A DNA stretch of 64,000 bases, from the NCBI RefSeq assembly GCF_028583425.1, contig NC_072806.1, positions 32,472,001-32,536,000 on the forward strand. The letters run 5' to 3'. The position numbers and the translations under genes were made by a program. Numbering within the stretch: position 1 is the stretch's first letter; each line of letters begins with the position of its first letter. Under the pieces are notes generated by a model that saw only the letters and a program-made list of their open reading frames with translations, was not told the DNA's origin and did no database searches. This stretch comes from Eublepharis macularius (taxonomy: Eukaryota; Chordata; Lepidosauria; Squamata; Eublepharidae). Of the stretch, positions 10,475 to 20,629 are shown piece after piece.

Positions 10475-11235
10475 CACGTGAAGTGATGGTATCGCTCTGC
10501 TCTGTTCTGGTTAGACCTCACCTAGAGTGTTGTGTTCAGTTTTGGGCACTACAATTTAAGAAGGATATAGACAAGCTGGAACGTGTCCAGAAGAGGGCAA
10601 CGAAGATGGTGAGGGGTCTGGAGACCAAATCCTATGAAGAAAGATTGAAGGAGCTCAGTAGGTGTAGCCTGGAGAGGAGACGACTGAGAGGTGATATGAT
10701 AACCATCTTCAAGTACTTAAAGGGCTGCAATATAGAGGATGGCGCGGAGTTGTTTTTCTGCTGCCCCAGAAGATCGGACCAGAACCAACGGGTTGAAATT
10801 AAATCAAAACTGTTTTCAACTAAACATTAGGAAGAACTTCCTGACAGTTAGAGCGGTCCCTCAGTGGAAGGTGGTGGGCTTTCCTCCTTTGGAGGTTTTT
10901 AAGCAGAGGCTAGATGGCCACCTGACAGCAATGCTGATTCTGTGAACCTCGGCAGATCATGAGAGGGAGGGCAGGAAGGGTTACATCAGTGCTTAGTTCT
11001 CTTGGCCCTTCTTACATGCCCTGGGTGAGGCCGATTGCCACCTTGGGGTCAGGTAGCAATTTTCCCCAGGCCAGTTTGGCTAGGGATTCTGACGGTGTTT
11101 TGCCATCTTCTGGGCATGGAGTAAGGGTCACTGTGTGTGGGTGGGTGTGGCGGTATTTGTGAATTTCCTGCATTGTGCAGGGGGTTGGACTAGATGACCC
11201 TAGAGATACCATCCAACCCTATGATTCAACAAAAA
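10475..11235 (+). mobile_element. CR1 LINE, 3' portion
   Basis: It encodes the end of a reverse-transcriptase ORF (SVLVRPHLECCVQFWALQFK, DIDKLERVQKRATKMVRGLE), frame-broken, followed by the CR1 3' region with AGGTTTTTAAGCAGAGGCTA and the tail GGGTTGGACTAGATGACCCT then ATGATTCAA. 5'-truncated, as most CR1 copies are. Confidence 0.92.
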
Positions 11236-12394
11236 AATGCATGCGTGTGAATCATGGATGCAGGACACAGGACTTGTTCAAGTGGTGGAAATATGCATTA
11301 TCCCTTAATACAGAATTACAAGGGCTTTTAGGATATGCTGCAGAACAGCAGGACAGGACACATGCACAAGGAGAACGTCAGCAGATATGCTCATTCTTGC
11401 ATGTACTTGGGGGGAAAAATTCCCTGTGCAAACATAAAAGGGACAAAGCCAGGAGGCATGTCCAGTTTTACATCCACTTAAAATGTATTTTCTGCACTCC
11501 CCGCTCCCTCACAAGGCAAACTCCTACCTACCCACCTGGCCAAGAACTGCTCCCCCTTTTAAATTGGCCACGATCCCACGCTTTTAATTGCTACCTAACC
11601 CGCAGGAATCAATCAAGTGCATCTTCCCCATCCTTTTATCCTCTGCCAAGAAAATCTTCCCTTCAGTTTCCTCTGTGCTGGCTGGGCTGCCATTAAAGTC
11701 ACAGAAACAAAGCACGTAAATAAAAGGTGTCGACAGCAGCAACTGAGAAATACTCATGAGGGGAAGGCTTCAAACTTCCAAACTTCCTTCTGGGGCATCG
11801 GGCTTCAAAAAAGCAGGTGCGTTTGTGTGGAATCACCTGTTGCCAACCGCCTGAACACCCCACCCAATTTGCAGCATGTTGGCAGAGGGAACAGAAAGAA
11901 AGCTGGAAAGCTGGGGCCACATTGCGACCCAGTGACCTTTCCATTGGCAGCTTGTGCCTGCTTGCTTGTGCGCAGGGGGTCTCAGAAACAGCTGTGTGGC
12001 GGCTTCTCTCATTAATTAGAAAATTGCTTAATGCCCATAATCAGGGTTATGCATATTTTAAGGTGGGCATGGACATGCCAAGGAAACAACTTGAACAAGA
12101 ACATCTGCTGTGGGTGGTATATTAGCAAATGGGAAAAAGCTCACCTTGAGCATATTTCCACCTTTAAAAAAATTACAAAGGAAGGCTGTGGTTGGGCACG
12201 GCTATGAATGCTGCTGTCCTGTTGCAATATGTGGGATTAAAGCTAGTGTAGGTTGCTCTGGATTGTGACTGAAGGTCTAAACAGGACTTTGAAGAGGCAG
12301 CATTTAAAAAAAAAATCTCCTAGATAAATAAATAAATACTGAATGCTTCCACATGGGAGCAGGAGAAGTTGTAAGTAATAAATAAATTGTTATG
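11236..12394. other. No gene or classifiable repeat
   Basis: Moderate-length open frames on both strands overlap each other and show no recognisable protein. I treat this as unique noncoding flank. Confidence 0.4.
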
Positions 12395-12556
12395 TAGCAA
12401 AAGGAGTACCCAGTTCCCTGGAGGTAAAGTGTAGATGACTGGGGAAGGCAATGGCAAACCACCCTGTAAGAAAAAGTCTGCCAAGAAAACGTCGTGATGC
12501 AACGTCCCCCCATGGGTCAGTAATGACTCGGTGCTCCAGAAACCTTTAGGTCCCAA
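12395..12556 (+). mobile_element. SINE 3' half (type D)
   Basis: Contains GTAAAGTGTAGATGACTGGG, CAATGGCAAACCACC, GTCTGCCAAGAAAACGTCGT and CATGGGTCAGTAATGACTCG, identical in order to the full SINE at 35876-36178. The tRNA-like head is missing here. Confidence 0.7.
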
Positions 12557-13150
12557 AAACCAAATTAAAGCATTCCATGTTTGGGCCGTTAGCAGAGTCT
12601 ATCGTGTGGCATAGGAAGCATGATTATAGGTGGTTGTGAGCTCGTTCTGCTGGCTGGTGAGTGTGTAGGAATGAAAATAATAAAAGCATACACTTGGTTT
12701 ATATTTAGGAAAGAAATAAGAGTTCTTTATTGCAGGAACTCCATACTCTGATAGAAATGGGGGAAAGATAGATCCTAACTACCTATCTAGTCTAAGGATG
12801 GACATGGATGGTACGACAAGGACGGCATCCATGCTGCCAAGATGGAGAGAGGAGGAGGAGACAGATGTTACCTGGAACAATGCCAGGAAGAGAAGAAGGT
12901 GAAAGGGAGGAAGTCAGGAGGAGGAACTCCTGAAAATAGCAATATACATATCAAAGGACAGTCAGAGCAGTAAACAGAGTGCCCTGACCTCTCTATCTTT
13001 CTAACTCTTTGGTTTGTCCCCCTCTGAAACCTGAGGAAAGAGACAGCATTCAATCCTCCACTTCCAACAGTAAGTGGAGTGGAGGTGCATGGGGAAATGG
13101 TATCCAAAGGCCCTCTTAGTGCATGCCCCAGCCCTGTGCTGCTCACTGCC
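12557..13150. other. No gene seen
   Basis: AT-rich then G/A-rich noncoding sequence without a second copy in the window. Confidence 0.35.
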
Positions 13151-13159
13151 CTCTCCTAC

Positions 13160-13600
13160 CCTCCCTTTAGCAATTTGCATTTATTTGCTGGCTTAAAACA
13201 TTTCTTATGGCACCTTTCCACCCAACGTAGGGCCCCAAGGTGGCAAACAATAGAAACTGTTGAAACAAGATTCTAAACACACAAACATACAAAATTCAAA
13301 ACAACAAATAAACAACACACTCACCACAAACAGGAAGAAGCGTCAGTGGGGGAATATGAAATGAAATAAAAAGAATCTTCACCTGCTGACTGAAGACAAT
13401 AATTAGGAGCAGGGGCAGACACATACAAACAAATCTCCCCGGGGGAGGGAATTCTACAGTTTTGGTGCCACGACTGAGAAGGCCCTTGCTCGGCTTGTCA
13501 CCTGTCTAGCCTCATATAGCAGGGGCACCTGAAGATGACCACAGTGTTTGGGTAAGTTCATGTGGGAGTTGATGTTCTTCAAGATATGCTGGTCCTGAGC
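13160..13600 (-). mobile_element. L2-like LINE 3' region, minus strand
   Basis: The minus strand reads QVTSRARAFSVVAPKL, the conserved C-terminal pattern of L2-type ORF2 (RAFSVxAPxLWN), at about 13454-13500. The 3' tail complement (GCACCTTTCCACCCAACGTA) lies at 13211-13230. Confidence 0.6.
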
Positions 13601-14740
13601 CAAACAGGACTGTAAACTAGAGCAGAGGAGGTAACAACCAGACCTCCACAGCTCCAGGCACCATGGCTCAGCTGGGGGTCCAAAAAAGCCTGGAAAAAGA
13701 CTTAAAAGGGGAAGGGAGAAGGTGGATTTTAGCACTGCCCTCTCCCTGGTTTGGCTGGGGGAAGAGCATCTACACAGATGCTCTGCTTGCAACCACCCCC
13801 CAATTTCTCCTTTGAACTGGAGTGAAGGGTGATTTTTTTGCTCTGACTTAGAGGCGAAAGCTACAGGAGCCATAAGCATTGTGGGGAAGATCCCTGAATA
13901 CGGGTAGGGGCATCTAGCTGGCCAAATGGGACAAAATCCCTGTGTGAAAGTGACCAACACAAATCTTGATTTTATTTACCTCATTCCCCTCTGTTTGTCT
14001 CCCAGTACTTCCTGGCCTCTGTTGCAACTTCAATTGCAATGGCCATTTTTCGTGCATCGTTTGTTGCTTGCACCCTCAATCATACACAGTCGCTTCTTCC
14101 CAAGTCAGGCTTCTTTGTTCATCTAGCTCTGTAGTGTCTACTCTAATAATTAGCGGCTTTCCGGGGCCTCTGGCAGACAAAAGCCTTTCCCACCGTCATC
14201 CGCCCCATGAGTTTTTGGAACTGGAGACTGGACCTGGGATAGCTCACTGAGCCATTGCCCCTCTTTTGGTATCGTAACAAACCAAAATGCACACAGAGAA
14301 ATCCAGATTCTAAATGGAAGGAAGAGAGATTCTTACATCAAAGGACAGCAACTATGGGTGATCGCTTTGTACAGAAAAAAAATTGCAAAGGATTGCAGCT
14401 GGTGAGTGCTTCAGTTCATATTGTGATGTTGTCCGTATTATGTTCAGTTCGTATTATGATGCTGCGGCATGGCAGCAAGCAGGCAAGAGACAGAAAGGCT
14501 CACAGACGTGTTTTCAAGAAAAGAGAGTGTGCGTGTGTGGTTATTATGAATCATTTGTATATATAGGCTCTTCTGACATATGTGAGTGATTTGAAGTGAA
14601 GATGACAACAGCTGTCTGTAGCTATTACGAATTATAACAACAAAGAGAGAGCCTGGCAGGCAATCTGCTTTGATTGTACTGAACAAAATTGCAAGAAGCT
14701 TCACACTAGAGAAGAAAAAGAAAGCATCCTACTAGTCCTC
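13601..14740. other. No gene or classifiable repeat
   Basis: Noncoding. Overlapping short frames on both strands match nothing I know. Confidence 0.35.
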
Positions 14741-14769
14741 ATGGGTCACATGGAAGTGGAACTCTAATA

Positions 14770-14965
14770 ACGTGCTGCTATGCTCTCTGTTTTTATACTT
14801 ATATAGGTCTAGTATATTTTTAAATGGATGATATGTACTATTTATGTTTTTAATGGTAATGTTGATTATATGTGTAGTGTGTTTTTAAGCTTTGTTGTGA
14901 TCAGCCCTGAGCCCACTGGTGTGGGGAGGGCGAACTATAAATTGAATAAATTAAATTAAATCAAA
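14770..14965 (+). mobile_element. L2-like LINE/SINE tail
   Basis: Ends GTGATCAGCCCTGAGCCCAC, then GGGGAGGGCGAACTATAAAT and A-rich repeats, the same terminal pattern as at 17790, 19820 and 57150. Confidence 0.65.
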
Positions 14966-15284
14966 TTAATAATCCAGCAGTCAAAAGAGAGGTTTGAACA
15001 TCTCACGCTTTCCCAGACCATCCTGAGTTTTTGTCAACAACAGCTGTAGGTCTGAAATTATGCTGAACATCCAGTGTGGATTTTCCGAATTGCCTTGAGC
15101 AATGTGTTCTTTTTTGGAAAACTGAAATTGTAGAGACATGCTGCAGTTTGTGACGAGAATGAACAAGATAATTATAGTAAATCACATTACAGCAGCAGTT
15201 TCATGCGCATGCGCACACGCACGCGTGCACACACATACACAGGGACTGTGTGATGATGTCATTTCTGGGAAGTGACGTCATTGC

Positions 15285-15820
15285 TAGGGTTGTCAAGCAC
15301 CTTCAACCTCCCGGCAGGGGGATTGGGGCCTGGCAGTCACCATTCTGGTGTGTGTGTGCTCGCGCATGCAAAGTGTGCACATGCTCCCGCAAGTGTAATG
15401 ATGTCACTTCCGGGAAGTGACATCATCACGCGGCGCCCCCCGGAGCATGCCCATGATCTGCAGGGGCTCTGCAGCGGCCCAAAATGGGCCCAATCCGCAC
15501 CAAAACGGGCTTGTGTTGGGCCTGGTTTTGCACAGATCGGGTCCGTTTTGAGCCACTACTCTCCGCAGCGAACCAAAATGGCCCCGTTTGGGTATGAATC
15601 GGGTCCGTTTTGAGCTGCTGTGGCACGCAGGAGTGTTCCCATGCTCCGCAGCGGCCCCGATCCGGGCCAAACTGGTCTGATCTAGGTGGCTGCTGCACAC
15701 AGGAGCGTGCAGTGCCACAGGGGTGTGAGCACAGAAGGTGCACATCCCCCCCCACCAGCCAGGTAAGTGGGAGTGGGGTGTGAGGGTTCCCCCGCCCCCA
15801 CTGGGGGTATGGAATCCCTA
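15285..15820 (+). mobile_element. GC-rich element with TAGGGTTGTC/GGAATCCCTA ends
   Basis: Left end TAGGGTTGTC, right end GGAATCCCTA, flanked by GTCATTGC (15277-15284) and GTCATCAC (15821-15828), 6 of 8 matching. It holds an ETS/CRE-like palindrome at 15398-15426 and degenerate GGCCCAAA/GGGTCCGTTTTGAGC blocks (15475-15620). A partial copy of its palindrome region also lies just left of the element (15200-15284). Noncoding. Confidence 0.6.
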
Positions 15821-15828
15821 GTCATCAC

Positions 15829-16353
15829 GCAGGCTGTGGCTGCCCCGGGAGCACTTCTGTGCTCCATGGCAGGGCCGAATTCAGCCCAGATAAAGTTAAA
15901 ATCAGCCTGGAACGGGCCATTCCACCACAGGGGAGCATTCCTCTACCTGGCAGTGACCAGATCCAGGCTGTTTCGGGCCCAAATTGAGCTAAAACAGACC
16001 TGAAATGGCCCAAATCAGCCTGGAACGGACTGCTGCCGCACAGGAGAGCACTCCTCTGCCCAGCAGCAGCCTGAACCTGGCTGTTTAGGCCTCAATCTTG
16101 GCTATTTAGGGCCCAAATGGGGCCAAAATGGCCCAAAGGGCCCCTAAATGGGTCCCAAAGGGCCAAAACCGCCCTGAAACAGCCCGTTTGGGACTGAAAT
16201 GGCCTAGACCGGGCTGCTGCCAGGTGGGGGAACCCTCCCCCGCCTGGCAGCGGCCGTATCCGAATCATTTCAGGCCACATGACAGCAGTCACGTGGGTAT
16301 TTTTTAGAGGTGTCGGAACGCTGTTCTGGGGCGTTCCAGCTCAAAAAAAGCCC
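15829..16353 (+). mobile_element. GC-rich element with degenerate GGCCCAAA repeats, hAT-like right end
   Basis: 15860-16220 is built of variations on GGCCCAAA, AACGGGC and CCTGAAATGGCC, a degenerate short-period array. The right edge (GAGGTGTCGGAACGCTGTTC then CTCAAAAAAAGCCCT) resembles the CAGGGCTTTTTTT MITE terminus, suggesting a larger relative of that family. The left end was not found. Confidence 0.45.
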
Positions 16354-16780
16354 TCTGTGTGTGTGTGTGTGTGTGTTTGTGTGTATCAATAATATTTTTT
16401 ATTTTGAAAAACAGAATAATAATAAAAGGGATACAGAAAGGAAATGGGTATTATATAACATGGTTGCATAAATCAGAGATAGTTATGTATAACAGAATAT
16501 ATAAACCAAAGTATTTCTCTCCACTATCCCCTTAATAATTTTTTTAAATTACAAAAAATGCATATATATTATTGAATAAAAGCCATTGAGCTCATTGGGA
16601 TTTACTTCCAAGTAAACATAGCCTTGAGCTGCATTCTCCTCAAGAGTTTAATATACCTATGCTCATGGCTTCAGTGGCCTGAAGAATGCTTCTCAGTTGC
16701 CAAACGGACAAGGGAAGAAATGTCCTGTCCCTTTAATAAATGTTTGATTAGTAGAAAGGGGCAATTGAAGCTTTTTATGG
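16354..16780. other. (GT)n, then AT-rich LINE-like sequence
   Basis: A short GT repeat (16355-16384) is followed by TTTTTTATTTTGAAAAACAG and AT-rich sequence resembling a minus-strand LINE 3' region. The phrase CATTGGGATTTACTTCCAAG (16594-16613) belongs to a repeat whose palindromic copy is at 35552. Confidence 0.35.
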
Positions 16781-16788
16781 CATAAAGT

Positions 16789-17048
16789 CAGGGCTTTTTT
16801 TTCTAGGAAAAGAGGTGGTGGAACTCAGTGGGTTGCCCTTGGAGAAAATGGTCACATGGCTGGTGGCCCCGCCCCCGATCTCCGTACATTGGGGAGTTTA
16901 GATTGCCTTCCGCGCCGCTTGGTGGCGTGGAAGGCGATCTAAACTCCCCTCTGTCCAGAGATCAGGGGGCGGGGACACCGGCCATGTGACCATTTTCAAG
17001 AGGTGCCAGAACTCCGTTCCACTGCGTTCCTGCTGAAAAAAAGCCCTG
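16789..17048 (-). mobile_element. Palindromic hAT-type MITE, CAGGGCTTTTTTT family, copy 5
   Basis: Ends CAGGGCTTTTTTTTCT and CTGAAAAAAAGCCCTG. Perfect 8-bp duplication CATAAAGT at 16781-16788 and 17049-17056. Opposite orientation to copies 1-4. At 260 bases it equals copy 1 in length. Confidence 0.93.
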
Positions 17049-17056
17049 CATAAAGT

Positions 17057-17700
17057 TAAACAGCAACACTTGCTAATTGCTGCAGATCAAATTAATATTT
17101 ATGTTATTTATAATCCACCTATCTCACTAGGACTCAAGGTGGATTATATAGAGGGACCAGTTTAAAAGGTGGCAACCCTACTAGAGGAGGTGGCTCTCCA
17201 GGCTTGCAAATCAAAGCACATGTATCCAGAAGTGGGAACTCAGTGGTACTTACTTGTTGCCAACTTTTTAAATATCTCTGCTCTTCTACTATTAACTGCA
17301 GCATGACTGGCTGATGTGTATTTATTTCTTCATTTTGAAATGTATGTTATTTATACTCTGCCTTTCTCATTGCATTGCATTTCCCATATACATTGTAATC
17401 AGTCTAATTGATTAAAGAGTTGGAGTCAGTACAGTCAGTTTCAAAGACATTTCAATAAACGATTTAAAAGGGTATAAAATGCAAAGATTTAAAACCAGCA
17501 GAAATCTAGTACTGAGTTGAAGAAATGCTGGAATAGACCATAAGCAATTCTCAGACCGACATGTTAAGCAACATAGAAACTACCCAGTAGGATCATACGT
17601 ACAACAACATAGTAGTACTTCCATCTAAGACCACCACTTTTTCTGGGGCTGCCCTCAGCCATCTGCTATGCCTGTATACGGACTCCCAATATTTGTTTAA
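17057..17700. other. LINE/SINE tail scraps, no gene
   Basis: Minus-strand tail motifs (AATCCACCTATCTCACTAGG, near 17112; CTCTGCCTTTCTCATTGC, near 17356) are visible. The rest is unclassified. Confidence 0.4.
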
Positions 17701-17880
17701 ATAGCCTGCTCCTGGACTATTTTAATGACTTTTAAAAAATTATTATTGATTTTATGTTTTTGTGACTTTTAATGTATTTTTTGAATGTTGTTAGCCACCC
17801 TGAGCTCATCTGTGGGGAGGACGGGGTATAAATCAAATAAAATTAATAAATAAATAATAAATAAATAAATAGTAGTAAAG
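17700..17880 (+). mobile_element. L2-like LINE 3' tail
   Basis: TTATTATTGATTTTATG..., then TTAGCCACCCTGAGCTCATC, TGTGGGGAGGACGGGGTATA and (AATAAATA)n. Confidence 0.6.
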
Positions 17881-17889
17881 TCTATGGTC

Positions 17890-18408
17890 CTAGCCAGTTT
17901 GGTGTAGTGGGTAAGGGTGGTGGGACTCTAATCTGGTGAACTGAGATTGATTCCCCACTCCTCCACTTGGCCAGCTGGGTGACCTTGAGTCAGTCACAGC
18001 TCTTCGGAGCTCTCTCAGTCCCACCCACCTCACAAGGTGTTTTGTTGTGGGGATAATAATAACATGCTTTGTAATATGCTCTGAGTGGGTGTTAAGTTGA
18101 ATATGTACTCCTATATACAACCTTGGCTTCATGTTATCTAATGTCAGTCCTAGAATTGATTATGTTCTGTTTCAGCAGTTATTTAACTCTGTATTGGATC
18201 CTTGCTAATGCTGTGTCTTTGTAAAATCCTATGATGTTGTTTATGGAAATGTCCTTGATATTGATTGCACTAATCTCATACTGTGTAATCTGCCCTTGAG
18301 TCTCAGTGAGAAAGGCAGACTATGAATAAATAAATAAATAAATAATAAATAAATAAACTAACTGTCCTGAAAGGCAGTATATAAATTGAATGTTGTTGTT
18401 GTTGTTAT
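17890..18408 (+). mobile_element. tRNA-derived SINE (type A), interrupted by a LINE tail
   Basis: The head GCCAGTTTGGTGTAGTGG (A box) and GATTGATTCCCCACTCC (B box) are followed by the CACCCACCTCACAAGG body. It stops at GTGTTAAGTTG (18093) and resumes at about 18361 with TGTCCTGAAAGGCAGTATAT then the (GTT)n tail. The gap is a separate LINE tail. Confidence 0.75.
18094..18360 (+). mobile_element. LINE 3' end inserted in a SINE
   Basis: Shares AATATGTACTCCTATATAC, CAGTCCTAGAATTGATTATG and TAATCTGCCCTTGAGTCTCA with the copies at 7.6 and 20.6 kb and ends in (AATA)n. The flanking SINE halves join across it. Confidence 0.6.
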
Positions 18409-18604
18409 TTCTCCATGCTGTGCAAAGCTTCACCTCTTAATTTCTGTGTATCAAGATGAGACAATAACAGCACAGGACAAGTAAAGTATTTTTTCGAGTA
18501 AGCCGTATGGTTTCTTATAACTTTAACGAACAGTGGTCTTTTTTAAAAAAACCCTGCCATTTCCATAAATATTCTTCCTCTGCCACCTTCTGGCCATCAA
18601 AGGA

Positions 18605-18790
18605 ATGTGTGACAGTAAAGTGCCATCTGGTCAAAGCTAAATTATGACGACCTTAGAGGAGCTAGTTTGCCATTGCCTGCCTTTGTATAGCTGCCCTGGA
18701 CTTCCCCGGTGGTCTCCCATCCAAGTACTAACCAGAGCCAACCCTGCTTAGCTGCTGAGATTGGCGTGGCCATCCAGGTCAGGTCAAAAT
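18605..18790 (-). mobile_element. 5S rRNA-derived SINE, minus strand
   Basis: GGTGGTCTCCCATCCAAGTA, CTAACC and CCCTGCTTAGCTGCTGAGAT are the complement of the 5S rRNA internal promoter segment. The attached body GTTTGCCATTGCCTGCCTTT matches the copies at 3590 and 19015. Confidence 0.8.
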
Positions 18791-19014
18791 AATGTATAAA
18801 GGAAGGGGTTTTAACACAGAGAGGTTTTCCCCCCGCAGACAAAATGATGAGAGAAAAATGAGCAGACAGGTAGTCATGGAAGTTTGATTAGAAAATTAAG
18901 TAAGAAGTAAGTAATGAAGAGGAAACATGCAAGGAAAAAACAAGGGAAGTGGTAGAGCATTTGGTGGCAAAAGCAAAAGGATTAAATATGAAACTGGGGG
19001 AGAAAGATGTGGAT

Positions 19015-19195
19015 AGCTCAGGTGAGCCTGATTTCAGAAGCTAAGCAGGGTCGGCCTTGGTTAGTAATTGGATGGGAGACCTCCAATGAAGATCAGGGTT
19101 GCAGAGGTAGGCAATGGCAAACCACCTCTTGCCATAAAAACCCCACCAGAGGTAGCCATAAATCAGCTATGACTTGAGGGCACTCTCCACCACTA
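19015..19195 (+). mobile_element. 5S rRNA-derived SINE, plus strand
   Basis: GCCTGATTTCAGAAGCTAAG, CAGGGTCGGCCTTGGTTAGT and TTGGATGGGAGACCTCC are clearly 5S rRNA residues, followed by GGCAATGGCAAACCACCTCT and CAGCTATGACTTGA from the SINE body. This is the clearest of three copies. Confidence 0.88.
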
Positions 19196-19494
19196 GGGGA
19201 GAAAGGCAGGATTTACACATAGGAAAACAGATTACTCTCTAGACACGTTTCCCCCAGATCTAGGGCTGTGTGATACCCCTCAGCCCCTAGCTCAGCTTGG
19301 GTGGGCTACACTCAGTTCATTAGGTGCATGTTAAGATGCTCCCGATAAAATTTTTAAAAGTCTGTCTTTAAGCTGCCACTAGGCTCCTGTTAGCCTGTAT
19401 TAAATGAGGCTATATTGGATGAAAAAAGTTGCTCTTAGTCATGCTAATACGCTGTTAGATTTCCGCCCCATGGACTCCAGTGGCTTCCTGCAAT

Positions 19495-19920
19495 ATATAT
19501 TACTATTTTATTAATTTTATTACATCCAGAGGAGTTAATTTTAATTAATTATTAAATTCATTTCATTTTATATTTTATTACCAATACATCATTATATTAT
19601 TATTAATTTTTATTAAATTATTATTAAATGTATTATTAAATTTATTTAATAATAAATATTATTAAATATTTTATTAATATTAAAATATTAATAAAATATT
19701 ATTAAAAATTTAAAAATTAAAATTATTAAATTTATTTATTATTACATTTATTATTGTTGCTGTTATTATTAATAGTAGTAATAGATATTATTGTTGATAT
19801 TATTAATACTATTGTTTCTGTAATCCTCCCTGAGGCCGCTGGAAATGTGGGGAGGGCGGAATATAAATTGAAAATAAATAAATAAAAAAATAATATTAAA
19901 TAGATCAGTAATTATTAGAT
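19495..19920. repeat. AT-rich low-complexity tract ending in an L2-like tail
   Basis: About 19495-19745 consists of ATT/AAT/TTA permutations with many self-complementary stretches. 19805-19890 reads TGTAATCCTCCCTGAGGCCG, GGGGAGGGCGGAATATAAAT and (AATA)n, a retroposon tail whose microsatellite probably seeded the tract. Confidence 0.8.
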
Positions 19921-19929
19921 AAATGATTA

Positions 19930-20480
19930 TTAATAACAACAGCAATATCCGTCAAAGGTCGCAAGGGAGCAGCACGAGTCAACTCGAACAGCAGGCAGAA
20001 GCAGAGCAAACGGGACACATCACAGGGGAGGAGAGCGGAGGGGCGGGGCTAGGGTGCTGGGCGGGGCCTCTGGAACGGCCGCGGCAGCCTCCGCGGGGAG
20101 GAAGCTGACGTCACAGAGACGCGCCGCTTTCTCGGCTTCCGGGTTGGAAAAGAAAAACAAACGACGCCGGAAGGTGTCACGTGGCTGCTACCTGCAAAAG
20201 GTGCGTGTAAGCTCCGCCCAGCGCAGGGAAAGGGAAAAGGGAGGGAGGTTCTTCCCATGTGACATAAGTGGGATGCTGCAGCCACTTTTGGGGTTCCCTG
20301 GCAGGTTTCCTGTGTCTTTTAACAACCGTCTGGCAGGTAGGAGTTCAACAGGAGCAACAATATCCATCACCGCTTTGCTCCCCTTTCTTCCCCTCCCAAG
20401 CACAGAGATGCAGTGACGGCGGGGGGAGGCGTCACTTATGAGTTATTGCTGTTTTTATTCCACCAGGAAGCTTCCTCCAC
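19930..20480 (+). promoter_or_regulatory. DHX40: CpG-rich promoter of DHX40
   Basis: This is the only GC- and CpG-rich, apparently non-transposon stretch upstream of the first DHX40 coding exon. Visible sites are GC boxes at 20040-20049 (GGGGCGGGGC) and 20059-20068, a full CRE (TGACGTCA) at 20106-20113, ETS-type CTTCCGG at 20136 and GCCGGAAG at 20166-20173, and an E-box CACGTG at 20178-20183. No TATA box is seen. This is the architecture of a housekeeping promoter. The start site cannot be placed from sequence alone. Part of a minus-strand SINE lies at the downstream edge, around 20500-20560. Confidence 0.75.
20090..20200 (+). other. DHX40: Candidate noncoding exon 1 of DHX40 (5' end uncertain)
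   Basis: A donor-like AAAAG|GTGCGT sits at 20200/20201 inside the CpG island. Spliced to the acceptor at 24510-24511, the reading frame of the ATG at 24528 runs back through exon 1 to an in-frame TGA at 20106-20108 with no ATG between. This makes 24528 the first usable start and exon 1 untranslated. The left edge is a guess, and a second weaker donor lies at 20173. Confidence 0.5.
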
Positions 20481-20629
20481 CGTCCTTTCTCTCTCCCTAC
20501 TTTATCCTCACAACGACCTGGTGAGGTTGCTTAGGCTGAGGGTGCTGTCCAACGTCCCCCCGGGAGGGGGGTGTTCATTAAGTTTTTTTACTCAGAAAGG
20601 AGGGCTACATTGTAGGGAGGAGGTTGCAG

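Noticed and set aside
19040-19090. 5S rRNA gene
   Set aside because: Only part of 5S is present and it is fused to a SINE body, with diverged bases.
20054-20416. 120-residue plus-strand frame in the DHX40 promoter
   Set aside because: It starts at GTG, not ATG, crosses the likely exon 1 donor at 20200, and does not resemble the DHX40 N terminus.
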